A DNA stretch of 64,000 nucleotides from Ascidiaceihabitans donghaensis (GTDB lineage: Bacteria; Pseudomonadota; Alphaproteobacteria; Rhodobacterales; Rhodobacteraceae), in assembly GCF_900302465.1 (NCBI RefSeq), contig NZ_OMOR01000001.1, positions 2,356,001 to 2,420,000 of the forward strand, read 5' to 3'. Shown in pieces: positions 27,651 to 37,418 of this stretch. The stretch's first letter is position 1; every line of letters starts with the position of its first letter. The position numbers were made by a program, and so were the translations under genes. The notes beneath the pieces are model-generated. The model was not told the DNA's origin. It did not search any database and worked only from the letters and a program-made list of their open reading frames with translations.

Positions 27651-29021
27651 ATGGCCAAATCATCAACGACATTCACCTGCTCTGCTTGCGCGTCCAGCTA
27701 CACCAAATGGTCCGGGCGGTGCGACGGGTGCGGCGAATGGAACACCATTGTCGAGGACAAAGGGCTGTCAAAGTCCGGCCCGTCGGGAAAATCGCTGGGC
27801 GCGCGGCGCGGCAGCACAGTGCAACTGACCGATCTTGCCACAAAAGAAGCACCGCCGCCGCGAACGCGATCCGGTATTGACGAACTGGACCGGGTTTTAG
27901 GTGGTGGCTTGGTGCCTGCCTCCGCCATTTTGGTAGGCGGCGATCCAGGTATCGGCAAATCCACACTTTTGCTGCAAGGTGCGGCGCAGTTTGCCCGTTC
28001 CGGTTTAAAGACCATCTATGTGTCAGGCGAAGAAGCCAGTGCACAGGTCCGCATGCGCGCCCAGCGCCTTGGGTTGACGGACGCGCCGGTGCAATTGGCA
28101 TCAGAAACCAATTTGCGTGACATTCTCACGACGCTTGAAAACGAAAAACCACAGCTTGTGATCATCGATTCGATCCAGACCATGTGGTCTGACACAGTGG
28201 ACAGTGCGCCGGGCTCTGTCAGTCAGGTGCGTAGCGCGGCACACGAGCTGACAACATTTGCAAAACGCAACGGCATGTCCGTGATCCTGGTTGGTCATGT
28301 CACCAAAGAAGGACAGATTGCCGGCCCACGCGTTGTTGAACACATGGTTGATACGGTGCTTTATTTCGAAGGAGAGCGCGGCCACCAGTTTCGCATTCTG
28401 CGCGCGGTCAAGAACCGTTTCGGGCCTGCAGATGAAATCGGCGTGTTTGAAATGACGGGATCAGGTTTGGCCGAGGTCACAAACCCATCAGCCCTTTTCC
28501 TAAGCGAACGCGGCACACCCAGCGCCGGATCGGTCGTTTTTGCAGGCGTCGAAGGCACACGCCCCGTGTTGGTTGAATTGCAGGCATTGGTGGCCCCTAG
28601 CCCACATTCGCAGCCGCGCCGGTCCGTTGTGGGATGGGATGGCAGTCGTTTGGCGATGATTTTGGCCGTTCTAGAATCGCGATGCGGCATCCCGTTTGCG
28701 GGGTTGGACGTCTATCTGAACGTTGCAGGCGGTATGAAGATCAGCGAACCTGCGGCAGATCTGGCCGTGGCAGCCGCCCTTTTAAGTGCGCGTGAAGACG
28801 CGCCTTTGCCGGAAGGTGCCGTTGTTTTTGGAGAAATCAGCCTGTCTGGCGCCCTGCGTCCCGGCCCACAGACCGAAAATAGGTTGAAAGAAGCGCAAAA
28901 ACTTGGTTTCACAGCTGCGATTGCGCCATCGGGTGGAAAACCGATAGAGGTTACTGGCATGTCCTTGCGACAGATGGGCGATTTAACACAGTTTGTTGGT
29001 GACATTTTCGGCGCCGGATAA
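27651..29021 (+). CDS. radA: DNA repair protein RadA
   Basis: RadA/Sms processes branched recombination intermediates as a RecA-like helicase. From the ATG at 27651 the 456-residue product starts with a four-cysteine zinc finger (Cys 10, 13, 24, 27). Walker A GGDPGIGKST comes near residue 95, and the RadA-specific KNRFG motif near 250 with GVFEMTGSGL. A C-terminal Lon-protease-like domain contains AGGMKISEPAADLAVA. The frame is open seven codons further upstream, but the zinc-finger start is standard. Confidence 0.96.
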   Translation: MAKSSTTFTCSACASSYTKWSGRCDGCGEWNTIVEDKGLSKSGPSGKSLGARRGSTVQLTDLATKEAPPPRTRSGIDELDRVLGGGLVPASAILVGGDPGIGKSTLLLQGAAQFARSGLKTIYVSGEEASAQVRMRAQRLGLTDAPVQLASETNLRDILTTLENEKPQLVIIDSIQTMWSDTVDSAPGSVSQVRSAAHELTTFAKRNGMSVILVGHVTKEGQIAGPRVVEHMVDTVLYFEGERGHQFRILRAVKNRFGPADEIGVFEMTGSGLAEVTNPSALFLSERGTPSAGSVVFAGVEGTRPVLVELQALVAPSPHSQPRRSVVGWDGSRLAMILAVLESRCGIPFAGLDVYLNVAGGMKISEPAADLAVAAALLSAREDAPLPEGAVVFGEISLSGALRPGPQTENRLKEAQKLGFTAAIAPSGGKPIEVTGMSLRQMGDLTQFVGDIFGAG

Positions 29022-29048
29022 ATAAGAACAAGAAAAGGGCAGAAAACC

Positions 29049-29615
29049 ATGGAAGGTTTTACCATCATTGACGGCGTCGTCGCCATTGTCATCATACTCT
29101 CAGCCTTATTGGCTTACGGCCGTGGTCTTATGCGTGAAATCATGGCCATCGCCGGCTGGGTTCTGGCCGCTATTCTGGGTTTTCTTTTTGCACCAAAAGT
29201 TGAACCGCTGGTACGCGAAATTCCTGTCGTGGGCGACATCATTGCAGACAGCTGTGAATTGGGAATCATCAGCGCGTTTGGCTTGGTGTTTGCCGTGGCG
29301 CTGATCGTTGTGTCTTTGTTCACACCGCTGTTTTCTTCTCTGATCCAACGCTCCGCATTGGGCGGTGTTGATCAGGGTCTTGGGTTCTTCTTCGGTGTTT
29401 TGCGCGGCATCCTTTTGGTAGCCATCGCGTTTTTCGTCTACGATACTGTGATCACGGGACAGGAATTTACAGTTGTCGACGAAAGCCGGTCCGCCGCAGT
29501 CTTCGGGCGTTTCACAGGCCAAATTCAAGATCAAGAACCAGAACAGGCATTCGGGTGGATCACCCAGCAATACGAAAACCTGATCAGCAGCTGCGAAGCC
29601 CCTGATCCCCAATAA
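29049..29615 (+). CDS. CvpA family membrane protein
   Basis: A 188-residue inner-membrane protein of the CvpA (colicin V production) family, with about four hydrophobic segments: near 7-25, 30-50, 75-100 and 110-130. The family is linked to envelope homeostasis and biofilm formation; in Enterobacteria cvpA sits before purF. Here purF is only 1.5 kb away but separated by an opposite-strand chemoreceptor gene, a remnant of the same association. The C-terminal tail is soluble. It ends before an intrinsic terminator. Confidence 0.85.
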   Translation: MEGFTIIDGVVAIVIILSALLAYGRGLMREIMAIAGWVLAAILGFLFAPKVEPLVREIPVVGDIIADSCELGIISAFGLVFAVALIVVSLFTPLFSSLIQRSALGGVDQGLGFFFGVLRGILLVAIAFFVYDTVITGQEFTVVDESRSAAVFGRFTGQIQDQEPEQAFGWITQQYENLISSCEAPDPQ

Positions 29616-29645
29616 CGACAAGCAATCTGAGCATTAAACTAATCA

Positions 29646-29671
29646 GGTCGCGCATTAGCGCGGCCTTTTTT
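29646..29671 (+). terminator. Rho-independent terminator
   Basis: GGTCGCGC (29646-29653) pairs with GCGCGGCC (29658-29665, one G-T) around an ATTA loop and runs into six T residues. It ends the cvpA-family transcript between two convergent genes. Confidence 0.9.
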
Positions 29672-29688
29672 ATTGTTGCAGGCATCTA

Positions 29689-31005
29689 TCACTGTGCGGA
29701 TTGCACCTGCGCCACTCCGAAATTGCGAAGCTCTTGGTTCAGGGTCTGGCTGTAACGTGTCAGACGCTCGACGGAGTCTTGGTTGTCCGACGCCGATTCA
29801 GCGCTTTTTTCGCTGGATGCGGCAAGATCACGAACAACTGCATTGATCATTGCAACGCGTTCCGCCTGTTCGCCTGCCTCTCTGGAAATCTGTGTCATGC
29901 CTTCCGCAACTTGGCGGGACTTTTCCTGAACATCTTTTAGATTGGCTTCGCTTTCCGTGACATGGTTCTGGGTAGTCTTGGCTTGCTGGACAGAGCGCGC
30001 GATCAACGCCTGAATTTTGCCAGAAGCATCTTGGGACCGCCCCGCAAGATTTCGAATTTCAGTGGCCACCACGGCAAAACCTGCGCCACTTTGGCCCGCG
30101 CGGGCAGCTTCAATACCTGCGTTCAAAGCCAAAAGATTAGTTTGGAACGCTATAGAATCGATGACCTCATTGATTTCCGACATTTCAGTTGTCGCTTTGC
30201 GCATCTCAGTGGTTGCATCCAAGGCGCACGCCATTGTGCTTGCGCTGGAATCGGCAATCTGTGCGGCTTTTTCCGTATTTTTCAACGCATGTCCTGCGTT
30301 TTCAGAAGTTTTGGTGACGGAAGATGCGACCACATCAACCTCTGCCGAGGTTTCTTCAAAAGACGCAGCATTGCGCAAGGCTGCGTCAGCTGCTTCGTTC
30401 GCACGGGTCAAAATGTCCGCCGCTGCAACGTTCAGTCCCTTGGCGACCTTCCCTACGGTCTGGAACACATGTTCCAATCGTTCCATAGAGGCATTGTAGC
30501 CCCGGGCCAGATCAAACAATTCATTGTCGGGCGTCACTTGGACCCGGTACGTCAGATCACCATTCTCAAGTTGCGACAACCCTGCAGAAATGGAGTTCAC
30601 AACGCTGCGCCGCGGTGTAACATCCGACGCAAGTTTAATGATCGAAGACACAGAGCCATCAGCTGCAAAAACCGGTGCATATGACGCTTGTAGCCACATT
30701 GCCTGCCCCCGTTTTGTAAAGCGTTCATATTGTCCTTGGTGGGTCTGGCCCGAATTGAGGTAATCCCAAAACTCACGATACTGCACGGACTTCCCATACA
30801 CCGCATCGACAAAAATTCTGTGATGTTGGCCCACAATTTCATTCATTGTGTATCCCATGGCCGTCAAAAACAGGTCATTGGCATGTAAAACATGCCCGCC
30901 GGCGTCAAATTCGATCACTGCATATGTGCGATCGACCATTTGGGCCATGGCTTTGGCCTTGGCCATTTCGGCATCGCTAGACGATTTTGTGAACTCTGGG
31001 CGCAT
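29689..31005 (-). CDS. Soluble PAS-domain methyl-accepting chemotaxis protein
   Basis: A 438-residue chemoreceptor from the ATG at 31005 (GGA at good spacing; a TTG at 31017 is possible). It has no membrane segment. A PAS domain covers about residues 20-130, with [16 protein letters not shown] at its start. A HAMP-like linker carries NGDLTYRV. The signalling domain has the conserved hairpin tip [20 protein letters not shown] near 285-305, which binds CheA/CheW. PAS suggests redox, oxygen or small-ligand sensing in the cytoplasm; the ligand is unknown. No che genes lie in the window. Confidence 0.93.
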   Translation of the reverse strand: MRPEFTKSSSDAEMAKAKAMAQMVDRTYAVIEFDAGGHVLHANDLFLTAMGYTMNEIVGQHHRIFVDAVYGKSVQYREFWDYLNSGQTHQGQYERFTKRGQAMWLQASYAPVFAADGSVSSIIKLASDVTPRRSVVNSISAGLSQLENGDLTYRVQVTPDNELFDLARGYNASMERLEHVFQTVGKVAKGLNVAAADILTRANEAADAALRNAASFEETSAEVDVVASSVTKTSENAGHALKNTEKAAQIADSSASTMACALDATTEMRKATTEMSEINEVIDSIAFQTNLLALNAGIEAARAGQSGAGFAVVATEIRNLAGRSQDASGKIQALIARSVQQAKTTQNHVTESEANLKDVQEKSRQVAEGMTQISREAGEQAERVAMINAVVRDLAASSEKSAESASDNQDSVERLTRYSQTLNQELRNFGVAQVQSAQ

Positions 31006-31161
31006 AAGTCGTTCCAAATAGGATCAAGTCTGCCCTGCCTTAAACACAATTTCTTTAGAGACAGCTAACAGCCTGCCTTTTTGTCATCGCACCGTGACAT
31101 ACGCGCCCGAACCCCTTAACAGAGGGATGAACCCTCCCTGTCCGGATTCGGAGCTGCCGCT

Positions 31162-32631
31162 GTGTCCAATCTAATGCCTCCCGCACACCCCTTTGATGAT
31201 GACAAGCTCAAGGAGGAATGCGGAATTTTCGGCGTCCTTGGCACCAAAGAGGCCGCCAATTTTGTGGCCCTTGGTTTGCACGCGCTGCAACACCGCGGTC
31301 AGGAAGCAGGCGGCATTGTAAGCCATGACCCTGAAATGGGGTTCAACTCTGCGCGCCGCTTCGGCTATGTGCGCGACAACTTCACCTCACAAAAAGTGAT
31401 GGAAACCCTGCCCGGCCCCCTTGCTATCGGCCATGTGCGCTATTCCACTGCCGGCTCAAAGGGGCAAACCGCGATCCGCGATGTGCAGCCCTTCTTTGGT
31501 GAATTCGCCATGGGCGGGGCCGCGATTGCCCACAACGGCAACATCACCAACGCCAATGCACTGCGCCGTGAACTGATCGAACGGGGATCGATTTTTCAGT
31601 CCTCCTCTGACAGCGAATGTATCATCCACCTGATGGCACGGTCCTTGCAGCGCAACATCCCTGAACGCATGGAAGACGCTTTGCGCCGTGTTGAGGGCGC
31701 GTTTTCAGTGGTCGCTATGACCCGCACCAAACTGATCGGTGTGCGCGATCCCTTGGGCGTGCGTCCGCTGGTGTTGGGCAAGGTCGGTGACGGCTGGGCG
31801 CTAAGTTCAGAAACCTGTGCGCTGGACATCATCGGCGCGGAATTCGTCCGCGAGATTGAACCCGGTGAAATGGTTGTCATTTCAGAAAAATACGGCGTCC
31901 AAAGCCACTTTCCCTTCCGCCGCCAACCGTCCAAGTTCTGCATATTTGAACATGTCTATTTCAGCCGCCCCGACAGCATCCTTGGCGGGCGCTCTGTTTA
32001 CGAGACACGCGAAAACATCGGGCGTGAGCTGGCCAAAGAATCCCCGGTGGAGGCCGATCTGGTCTGCCCGGTCCCTGATTCCGGCACGCCTGCGGCCATC
32101 GGGTTTTCGCTGGAATCCGGCATCCCCTACGCGATGGGCATCATCCGCAACCAATACATGGGACGGACGTTTATCGAGCCGACGGAAAGCATCCGCAACA
32201 TGGGGGTGCGTCTGAAGCTGAACGTGAACCGCGCCCTGATCAAAGGCAAACGGGTGATCTTGGTAGACGACAGTGTCGTGCGTGGCACAACCAGTCGCAA
32301 GATCAAGGAAATGATCCTTGATGCCGGCGCCGCAGAGGTCCATTTCCGCATCGCATCGCCCCCAACTGCATGGCCATGTTTCTACGGCGTCGACACGCCT
32401 GACCGTGACAAACTGCTTGCGGCCACAATGTCAGAAGAGGAAATGCGCGACCACCTCGGCGTCGACAGCCTGAAATTCATCTCGCTTGATGGGCTCTACC
32501 GCGCGGTCGGCGAAGCCAAAGGGCGCGACAAAGCTTGCCCGCAATATTGCGACGCCTGCTTCTCGGGGGAATATCCGGTGATCCCGGCAGACAAAATCGA
32601 CGATGGGTTTGTGATGAAGGCGGCTGAGTGA
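31162..32631 (+). CDS. purF: Amidophosphoribosyltransferase
   Basis: First committed enzyme of purine synthesis, making phosphoribosylamine from PRPP and glutamine. 489 residues. The N-terminal nucleophile cysteine is exposed by removal of a propeptide: EECGIFGV, Cys about residue 20. The PRPP loop is VILVDDSVVRGTT near 370. Cysteines in FCIFEHVYF, CFYGVD and CDACFSGEYP match the positions of the 4Fe-4S ligands of Bacillus-type PurF. The start is GTG with GGAG eight bases upstream; an ATG four codons later is the alternative. Confidence 0.97.
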   Translation: MSNLMPPAHPFDDDKLKEECGIFGVLGTKEAANFVALGLHALQHRGQEAGGIVSHDPEMGFNSARRFGYVRDNFTSQKVMETLPGPLAIGHVRYSTAGSKGQTAIRDVQPFFGEFAMGGAAIAHNGNITNANALRRELIERGSIFQSSSDSECIIHLMARSLQRNIPERMEDALRRVEGAFSVVAMTRTKLIGVRDPLGVRPLVLGKVGDGWALSSETCALDIIGAEFVREIEPGEMVVISEKYGVQSHFPFRRQPSKFCIFEHVYFSRPDSILGGRSVYETRENIGRELAKESPVEADLVCPVPDSGTPAAIGFSLESGIPYAMGIIRNQYMGRTFIEPTESIRNMGVRLKLNVNRALIKGKRVILVDDSVVRGTTSRKIKEMILDAGAAEVHFRIASPPTAWPCFYGVDTPDRDKLLAATMSEEEMRDHLGVDSLKFISLDGLYRAVGEAKGRDKACPQYCDACFSGEYPVIPADKIDDGFVMKAAE

Positions 32632-32740
32632 TTGGGGCGATTTATCCAACAACACCATTTTTAAGCATTTTGGTGATGGCGTACGTGGATGGGGCGACAT
32701 TTGACATGCACGAACAATCCCACCTGCCAACACCGCTTTC

Positions 32741-33295
32741 ATGACAGAAACGAGTGACAAGCGCATCAAACTGGAACAACGCAACGACGCGTTGTTGATC
32801 ACCATTCGTGCGAAACGCAACGTCGGGATATGTCTGTTCTTAGGGTTTTGGCTGGTTGGATGGGCTGTTGGTTGGATCTCTGCCTTGGGCGCGTTGATCC
32901 TTTCACCCCTCGGCTTTATCACTCTATTTCTTCTGGTTTGGCTGTGTTTCTGGACTGTCGGTGGGCTTGTTGCCCTTTCGGCTTTTTTATGGATGGTTTC
33001 GGGAAAAGAAGAGATTTCGATCTCTGATCATAGTTTGATTATCTTACGACGCGTGCCGTTTTGGTCAAAGCCCGTAGCTGTCGCAATGACTGCAGTGAGC
33101 AACATGCGGGTGGTCCCCAATCCAAAAGGGCGGCATCAGAAAAACTTCAAAGGGTGGCGTTCAGCGGATGCCGGAGTGATCCATTTGACCAACGGTACAA
33201 GGAAACTGGGGTTCGGATTGGAACTGGATCCAGTGGACGCACGTAAACTTGTCGATACGGTTGTTGCGATCTTTCCAACATTAAAAGACACTTAA
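32741..33295 (+). CDS. Small membrane protein with PH-like C-terminal domain (unknown)
   Basis: A 184-residue protein. A charged N-terminus is followed by two closely spaced hydrophobic segments (about 28-52 and 55-85). A soluble part follows whose strand pattern (ISISDHSLIILRRVP, then GVIHLTNGTRKLGFG) recalls bacterial PH-like domains that often follow two helices. No catalytic motif. It stands alone between purF and a DUF1801 gene. Function unknown. Confidence 0.72.
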   Translation: MTETSDKRIKLEQRNDALLITIRAKRNVGICLFLGFWLVGWAVGWISALGALILSPLGFITLFLLVWLCFWTVGGLVALSAFLWMVSGKEEISISDHSLIILRRVPFWSKPVAVAMTAVSNMRVVPNPKGRHQKNFKGWRSADAGVIHLTNGTRKLGFGLELDPVDARKLVDTVVAIFPTLKDT

Positions 33296-33339
33296 CTCTA
33301 CTGACAGTATCTGTCATGACGCCCAAGTAATCTGTTGCT

Positions 33340-33741
33340 ATGCAAAACCTCGCCCCCAACCTCACCGCGCTTATCCGGCACTGGCCGAAAAAGGCGCAGT
33401 CCCGTTTCCTTGAACTGCGCTCCATCGTGCATACCGCTGCGCAAGATGCAGATGTTGATCTGCAAGAAACCACCAAATGGAACGAACCTGCATGGCTGCC
33501 TTCAAAGCCACGCACCGGCTCAACGCTGCGGTCCTGCTGGCATCCAAAACACGCGGACGCCTTGGGGCTATTCCTTAATTGCAACAGCACGTTGCCCGAA
33601 ACAATGCGCACCCTTTACCCCAACACTTTCACGTATGAAGGCAAACGGTCGCTCTGGCTGCCCTTGGACGCCCCCCTACCCGAAGACGCGCTGCATCACT
33701 GCGCCACACTGACGCTGACCTATCACCGTAGCAAAGCTTGA
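33340..33741 (+). CDS. DUF1801 domain protein
   Basis: A 133-residue protein of the DUF1801 (YdhG-like) family. It has the recognisable TTKWNEPAWL block near residue 45, a central GLFLNCNSTLPETMR and a C-terminal ALHHCATLTLTYHR. The fold is a small alpha/beta barrel-like domain; no enzymatic role is established. It sits 32 bases before an SDR gene and may be co-transcribed with it. Confidence 0.82.
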   Translation: MQNLAPNLTALIRHWPKKAQSRFLELRSIVHTAAQDADVDLQETTKWNEPAWLPSKPRTGSTLRSCWHPKHADALGLFLNCNSTLPETMRTLYPNTFTYEGKRSLWLPLDAPLPEDALHHCATLTLTYHRSKA

Positions 33742-33772
33742 CGACGGGGCGAAAGCGCATCACTACGCAGGC

Positions 33773-34414
33773 ATGACAAAAACAGCTCTTATAACCGGCG
33801 CCTCTCGCGGGCTCGGCGCAGCCCTCGCAGAAGACCTCTGCGCAACACACCACATCATTGCCGTGGCCAAAACCACAGGCGCACTGGAAGAGCTGGACGA
33901 TAGAATCAAAGCAAAGGGTGGCAGCGCGACACTGGCCCCAATGGATGTGACGAACGCCGATGCGATGGCCACCTTGTGCCGCGGCATCCATGACCGTTGG
34001 GGCACATTGGATTTGTGGGCGCACACTGCGATCCATGCAGCCCCGCTAGCGCCTACCAGCCACATCGACGGCAAAGATCTGGCGAAATCCATTACTGGCA
34101 ACATCACTGCGACAGCAACGCTGATCCAATTTATCGCGCCCCTTCTGGGCGACACCGGACACGCATTGTTCTTCGACGACCCATGCGCGGGCGAAAAGTT
34201 TTTTGGCAGCTACGGAGCCACAAAAGCCGCGCAAATTGCTTTGGCGACAAGCTGGCAACGCGAGACCGCGAAAACCGGACCTCATGTGCATATTCTGACA
34301 CCGAAACCAATGCCGACAAGCACACGCGCCCGCTTTCACCCGGGCGAAGACCGCAGCACTTTGAACACGCCTGCGTCACAAGCACAGGCGCTGTTGGCAC
34401 AGATCAGCATGTAA
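33773..34414 (+). CDS. Short-chain dehydrogenase/reductase
   Basis: A 213-residue SDR. The nucleotide-binding glycine motif TGASRGLG lies at about residues 8-15, the catalytic YGATK (YxxxK) near 145, and a Rossmann core lies between them. The usual catalytic serine strand reads LFFDDPCAG, so the serine is not obvious. It is shorter than the typical 250 residues, mostly through a trimmed C-terminus. Substrate unknown; the neighbours give no clear pathway. Confidence 0.85.
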   Translation: MTKTALITGASRGLGAALAEDLCATHHIIAVAKTTGALEELDDRIKAKGGSATLAPMDVTNADAMATLCRGIHDRWGTLDLWAHTAIHAAPLAPTSHIDGKDLAKSITGNITATATLIQFIAPLLGDTGHALFFDDPCAGEKFFGSYGATKAAQIALATSWQRETAKTGPHVHILTPKPMPTSTRARFHPGEDRSTLNTPASQAQALLAQISM

Positions 34415-34484
34415 ACCGTTCCAAAAAGATCACGACCACACCACAAGGCCAAACGCCTGAGTCCCAAACGCAACGCCGCACAGG

Positions 34485-34518
34485 TCTTTTTCCCTAAAAA
34501 ATCCCCGCCGGAGGCTCC
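34485..34518. repeat. Dispersed intergenic repeat, short variant
   Basis: A pyrimidine run CTTTTTCCC is followed by an A-run, ATCCCC and GCCGGAGGCTCC, ahead of surE. The right half matches the copy before pyrE (near 21150); the left half resembles the TTCTTTTCGCTA-AAATATCC lead of the long copies. Confidence 0.55.
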
Positions 34519-34571
34519 TGCCCTTGCCGCGTATCCCTGCCGCGCCTATCAAGATGCAAAAGGGGACCCAA

Positions 34572-35357
34572 ATGCGCATTCTCATCACAAACGACGACGG
34601 CATCGCAGCACCGGGGCTAAAAATCATGCACGCCATCGCATCCGAGATCGCGGGGCCAAAGGGCGAAGTCTGGACAGTGGCCCCTGCGTTTGAACAATCC
34701 GGTGTCGGACATTGCGTCAGCTACACACACCCTATGATGATTTCCGAACTTGGCCCCCGCAGGTTTGCCTGTGAAGGCGCACCAGCAGATTGCGTTCTGG
34801 CCGGGCTGCACGAAGTGATGCAAAACGCAAAGCCAGATCTTGTGCTTTCAGGTGTCAACCGCGGCAATAATTCAGCTGAAAACACACTCTATTCAGGCAC
34901 GATCGGGGCCGCGATGGAAGCGGCCTTGCAGGGGCTGCCCGCTATCGCGCTTTCGCAATACTACGGGCCTGCCAACAACACCGCTGACAATCCGTTTGAG
35001 GCCGCGGCTATGCACGGCGTCAATGTCGTGCGAAAAATCCTAGCTGCCGCCCCGCAAGAACGCGATGATTATTCCTTGTTCTACAACGTCAATTTCCCGC
35101 CAGTGATGGGCGCCGATGTCAAAGGCATCCGGCTTGCGGCACAAGGACGCCGTGAAAACACGGGCTTCTCGACAGAACCCCACCACGCGCCGTCAGGACG
35201 CAAGTTTCTTTGGATTAAGGGCGGTGACCAACGTGCTGAATGCGCGCCCGGTACAGATGCCGCAGTGAACCTTGATGGGTATATTTCGGTCACACCGATG
35301 CGCGCCGATCTGACGGCCCATGACACGTTTGACAGCCTGCAAAGCCTCAACACATGA
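34572..35357 (+). CDS. surE: 5'/3'-nucleotidase SurE
   Basis: A 261-residue metal-dependent phosphatase acting on nucleoside monophosphates under stationary-phase stress. The product from the ATG at 34572 begins [11 protein letters not shown], with the metal-binding Asp pair at residues 8-9. A SGVNRGNN block lies near 95 and [10 protein letters not shown] near 112. AGGGGA precedes the ATG, and this start matches the family, although the frame is open upstream. The stop overlaps pcm by ATGA. Confidence 0.96.
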   Translation: MRILITNDDGIAAPGLKIMHAIASEIAGPKGEVWTVAPAFEQSGVGHCVSYTHPMMISELGPRRFACEGAPADCVLAGLHEVMQNAKPDLVLSGVNRGNNSAENTLYSGTIGAAMEAALQGLPAIALSQYYGPANNTADNPFEAAAMHGVNVVRKILAAAPQERDDYSLFYNVNFPPVMGADVKGIRLAAQGRRENTGFSTEPHHAPSGRKFLWIKGGDQRAECAPGTDAAVNLDGYISVTPMRADLTAHDTFDSLQSLNT

Positions 35358-36013
35358 CGGATGACGGTGCCCTGTCTCAGGCGGAACAAAAGATGCAGTT
35401 CCTTTACCATCTGCGCTCCAAGGGGGTGACAGACAAACGGGTGCTTGAAGCCATGGAAGCGATTGATCGCGGCCCCTTTGTGAAAGGCATTTTCACCGAC
35501 CGCGCCTATGAGGACATGCCGCTGCCAATTGCGTGTGGACAAACCATCAGCCAGCCATCGGTTGTGGGTTTGATGAGCCAGGCGTTGAATATCACCCCAC
35601 GTGACAAGGTGCTCGAAGTGGGCACGGGGTCCGGCTATCAGGCTGCGATCCTCGCCAAACTCGCGCGCCGCGTCTATACTGTTGACCGCCACCGCCGCCT
35701 TGTGCGCGAAGCCCGCGACATCTTCGATGCGTTTGACCTGCATAACATCACGGCCATCACCGGCGACGGCAGCTTCGGACTGCCCGACCAAGCACCGTTC
35801 GACAAGATCATAGTGACCGCCGCCGCAGAAGATCCCCCCGGCCCCCTTCTGGCACAACTCAAAATGGGTGGAATCATGGTGGTGCCTGTTGGCCAAAGTG
35901 ACGCGGTCCAAAGCCTGATCCGCGTGCACAAAACCGAAAGCGGATTAGAGTACGACGAAATGCGCGACGTGCGATTTGTCCCGTTGCTGGAAGGCTTGGG
36001 GAAAGACAGTTGA
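35354..36013 (+). CDS. pcm: Protein-L-isoaspartate O-methyltransferase
   Basis: Methylates isoaspartyl residues in damaged proteins using SAM, starting their repair. 219 residues. Family marks are [13 protein letters not shown] near residues 64-76 and the SAM-binding [13 protein letters not shown] near 92-104, with a conserved VTAAAEDPP later. It is translationally coupled to surE, a common pair. The nlpD gene that usually follows is about 9 kb away, suggesting insertion or rearrangement. Confidence 0.96.
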   Translation: MTDDGALSQAEQKMQFLYHLRSKGVTDKRVLEAMEAIDRGPFVKGIFTDRAYEDMPLPIACGQTISQPSVVGLMSQALNITPRDKVLEVGTGSGYQAAILAKLARRVYTVDRHRRLVREARDIFDAFDLHNITAITGDGSFGLPDQAPFDKIIVTAAAEDPPGPLLAQLKMGGIMVVPVGQSDAVQSLIRVHKTESGLEYDEMRDVRFVPLLEGLGKDS

Positions 36014-36055
36014 CCCGTTCGTTGGTAAGGGATCAGATATGTTCAAAGGCTGGCC

Positions 36056-36511
36056 ATGACATTTGATTTTCTCAATAAGACATCAATCGTAATTACTTTG
36101 GCCGCATCCACAATCACTGTGATTGTGGGGCTCTATTTCATGGGCTTTCTTGATGAAGATACCATTCGCGAACAACGCCTTAGTCTGGCGCAAATGGACG
36201 CGCTGGAAGGATCATGGTGTACTCAAGAATTCATGCCCGTTTATCCAAACGCCCGAGTGACGTTTCAACGGGACGGGCGCAAGATGCGCATGAAACAAAC
36301 CGGTTTTGGTGAATACAGCCACGATTTTGAACAGATCGATGTCTTTGAACGCAATGCCATTTCATATTTTCGCTACCCCGAAAGCATACAGTTCATTACC
36401 TCTTTGGGGGTATTCGAGAACAAGCTGACGTGGGAACGCTGGCGGCGCAGCCCCGACGGAACCTACATCGCAGCCGACGATACAGGGTACGTCACCTACC
36501 TTTCGTGCTAG
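36056..36511 (+). CDS. Small anchored protein of unknown function
   Basis: A 151-residue protein with one N-terminal hydrophobic segment (about 11-31), then a soluble, probably periplasmic domain. Two cysteines, one in GSWCTQEF near residue 54 and one as the very last residue, could form a disulfide. Alternating aromatic and charged strands (ARVTFQRDGRKMRMKQ, LTWERWRRSPDG) suggest a small beta-barrel or lipocalin-like fold. Not recognised. It lies between pcm and an acyltransferase. Confidence 0.7.
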   Translation: MTFDFLNKTSIVITLAASTITVIVGLYFMGFLDEDTIREQRLSLAQMDALEGSWCTQEFMPVYPNARVTFQRDGRKMRMKQTGFGEYSHDFEQIDVFERNAISYFRYPESIQFITSLGVFENKLTWERWRRSPDGTYIAADDTGYVTYLSC

Positions 36512-36641
36512 GCTTCGCGCAAGCTCTCAACCTACCCCTGCGTCAACTTCACCCTTGCCCCTTGCCCTGCACACCCGCTACACCCGCCCAAGTGCCCGGA
36601 CTATCCTTGGCCTGCCCTTTAGACAGCACGTCAGGATCACT

Positions 36642-37418
36642 GTGGCCTCACCTTCCCCCACATCACCGCACGACACAGCACTGATACGCTTAATCAAACG
36701 CGCTGTATTGATCCTTGCTGGCCCGTTTTACTTTCTCTACATAGGTTTCGTGCCGCTTTTGTGTAGCAAACGCAAAGGGTTCCGGGGCTGGTATTGGCGC
36801 ACTGTCAAACGGGCATGTTCACGGCTGCTGAACCTGCTCAGCATCAAAGTCGCCATCACACAGGCGGAAAAGGACGCTTTGGCGGCCGACGAAAACAGCG
36901 TGATTGTCATCAACCACCGCAGCCATCTGGATGGCTTCACCTTGATGGATGCTGTCCCAGATGCGAAATGGTTCACATTCGCCGCCAAGAAAGAACTGTG
37001 CGACGCCAAACTTCTCAGCACCGGTTTCAAAGGCGCGGGACTGGTCGAAATCGACCGCCGCAGCGGCAAGGTTGCGATGGATACACTGTCAGAAGCCGTG
37101 GGAACCATGCCGCCGCGCCGCTCTGTCGTGTTGTTTCCCGAAGGCACACGCACAAAAACCCAATCCTTGGGGGAATTCAAAGCCGGCGCTGTGTTGGTGG
37201 CCCGCGAAACGGGGCGTACGATCCGGCCTATTCTTATTCTGAATTCAGACCGTTTACTGCCAAAGGGGCGGTTTTTCCCCTTGAGCGGCACAGTCACGTT
37301 AAAAGTTCTGCCGCCGTTTCATTGCGACCCGAACGCCACGCCAGACGATGATGTGGCCCGCCTGCGTGCCCAAATGATGGCTGTCTTTGACGCAGAAAAC
37401 GCCGACTCGCACACTTAA
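36642..37418 (+). CDS. 1-acyl-sn-glycerol-3-phosphate acyltransferase family protein
   Basis: A PlsC-type enzyme of about 258 residues, expected to acylate lysophosphatidate or a similar acceptor at the inner membrane. It has a hydrophobic N-terminal segment, HX4D as NHRSHLD, a GAGLVEIDRRSG substrate block and FPEGTRT. I prefer the GTG at 36642 (AGGA five bases upstream). The frame is open from 36555, but that part is proline-rich and unlike the family. It converges on uvrD with a four-base overlap. A second LPLAT lies at the left end of the window. Confidence 0.87.
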   Translation: MASPSPTSPHDTALIRLIKRAVLILAGPFYFLYIGFVPLLCSKRKGFRGWYWRTVKRACSRLLNLLSIKVAITQAEKDALAADENSVIVINHRSHLDGFTLMDAVPDAKWFTFAAKKELCDAKLLSTGFKGAGLVEIDRRSGKVAMDTLSEAVGTMPPRRSVVLFPEGTRTKTQSLGEFKAGAVLVARETGRTIRPILILNSDRLLPKGRFFPLSGTVTLKVLPPFHCDPNATPDDDVARLRAQMMAVFDAENADSHT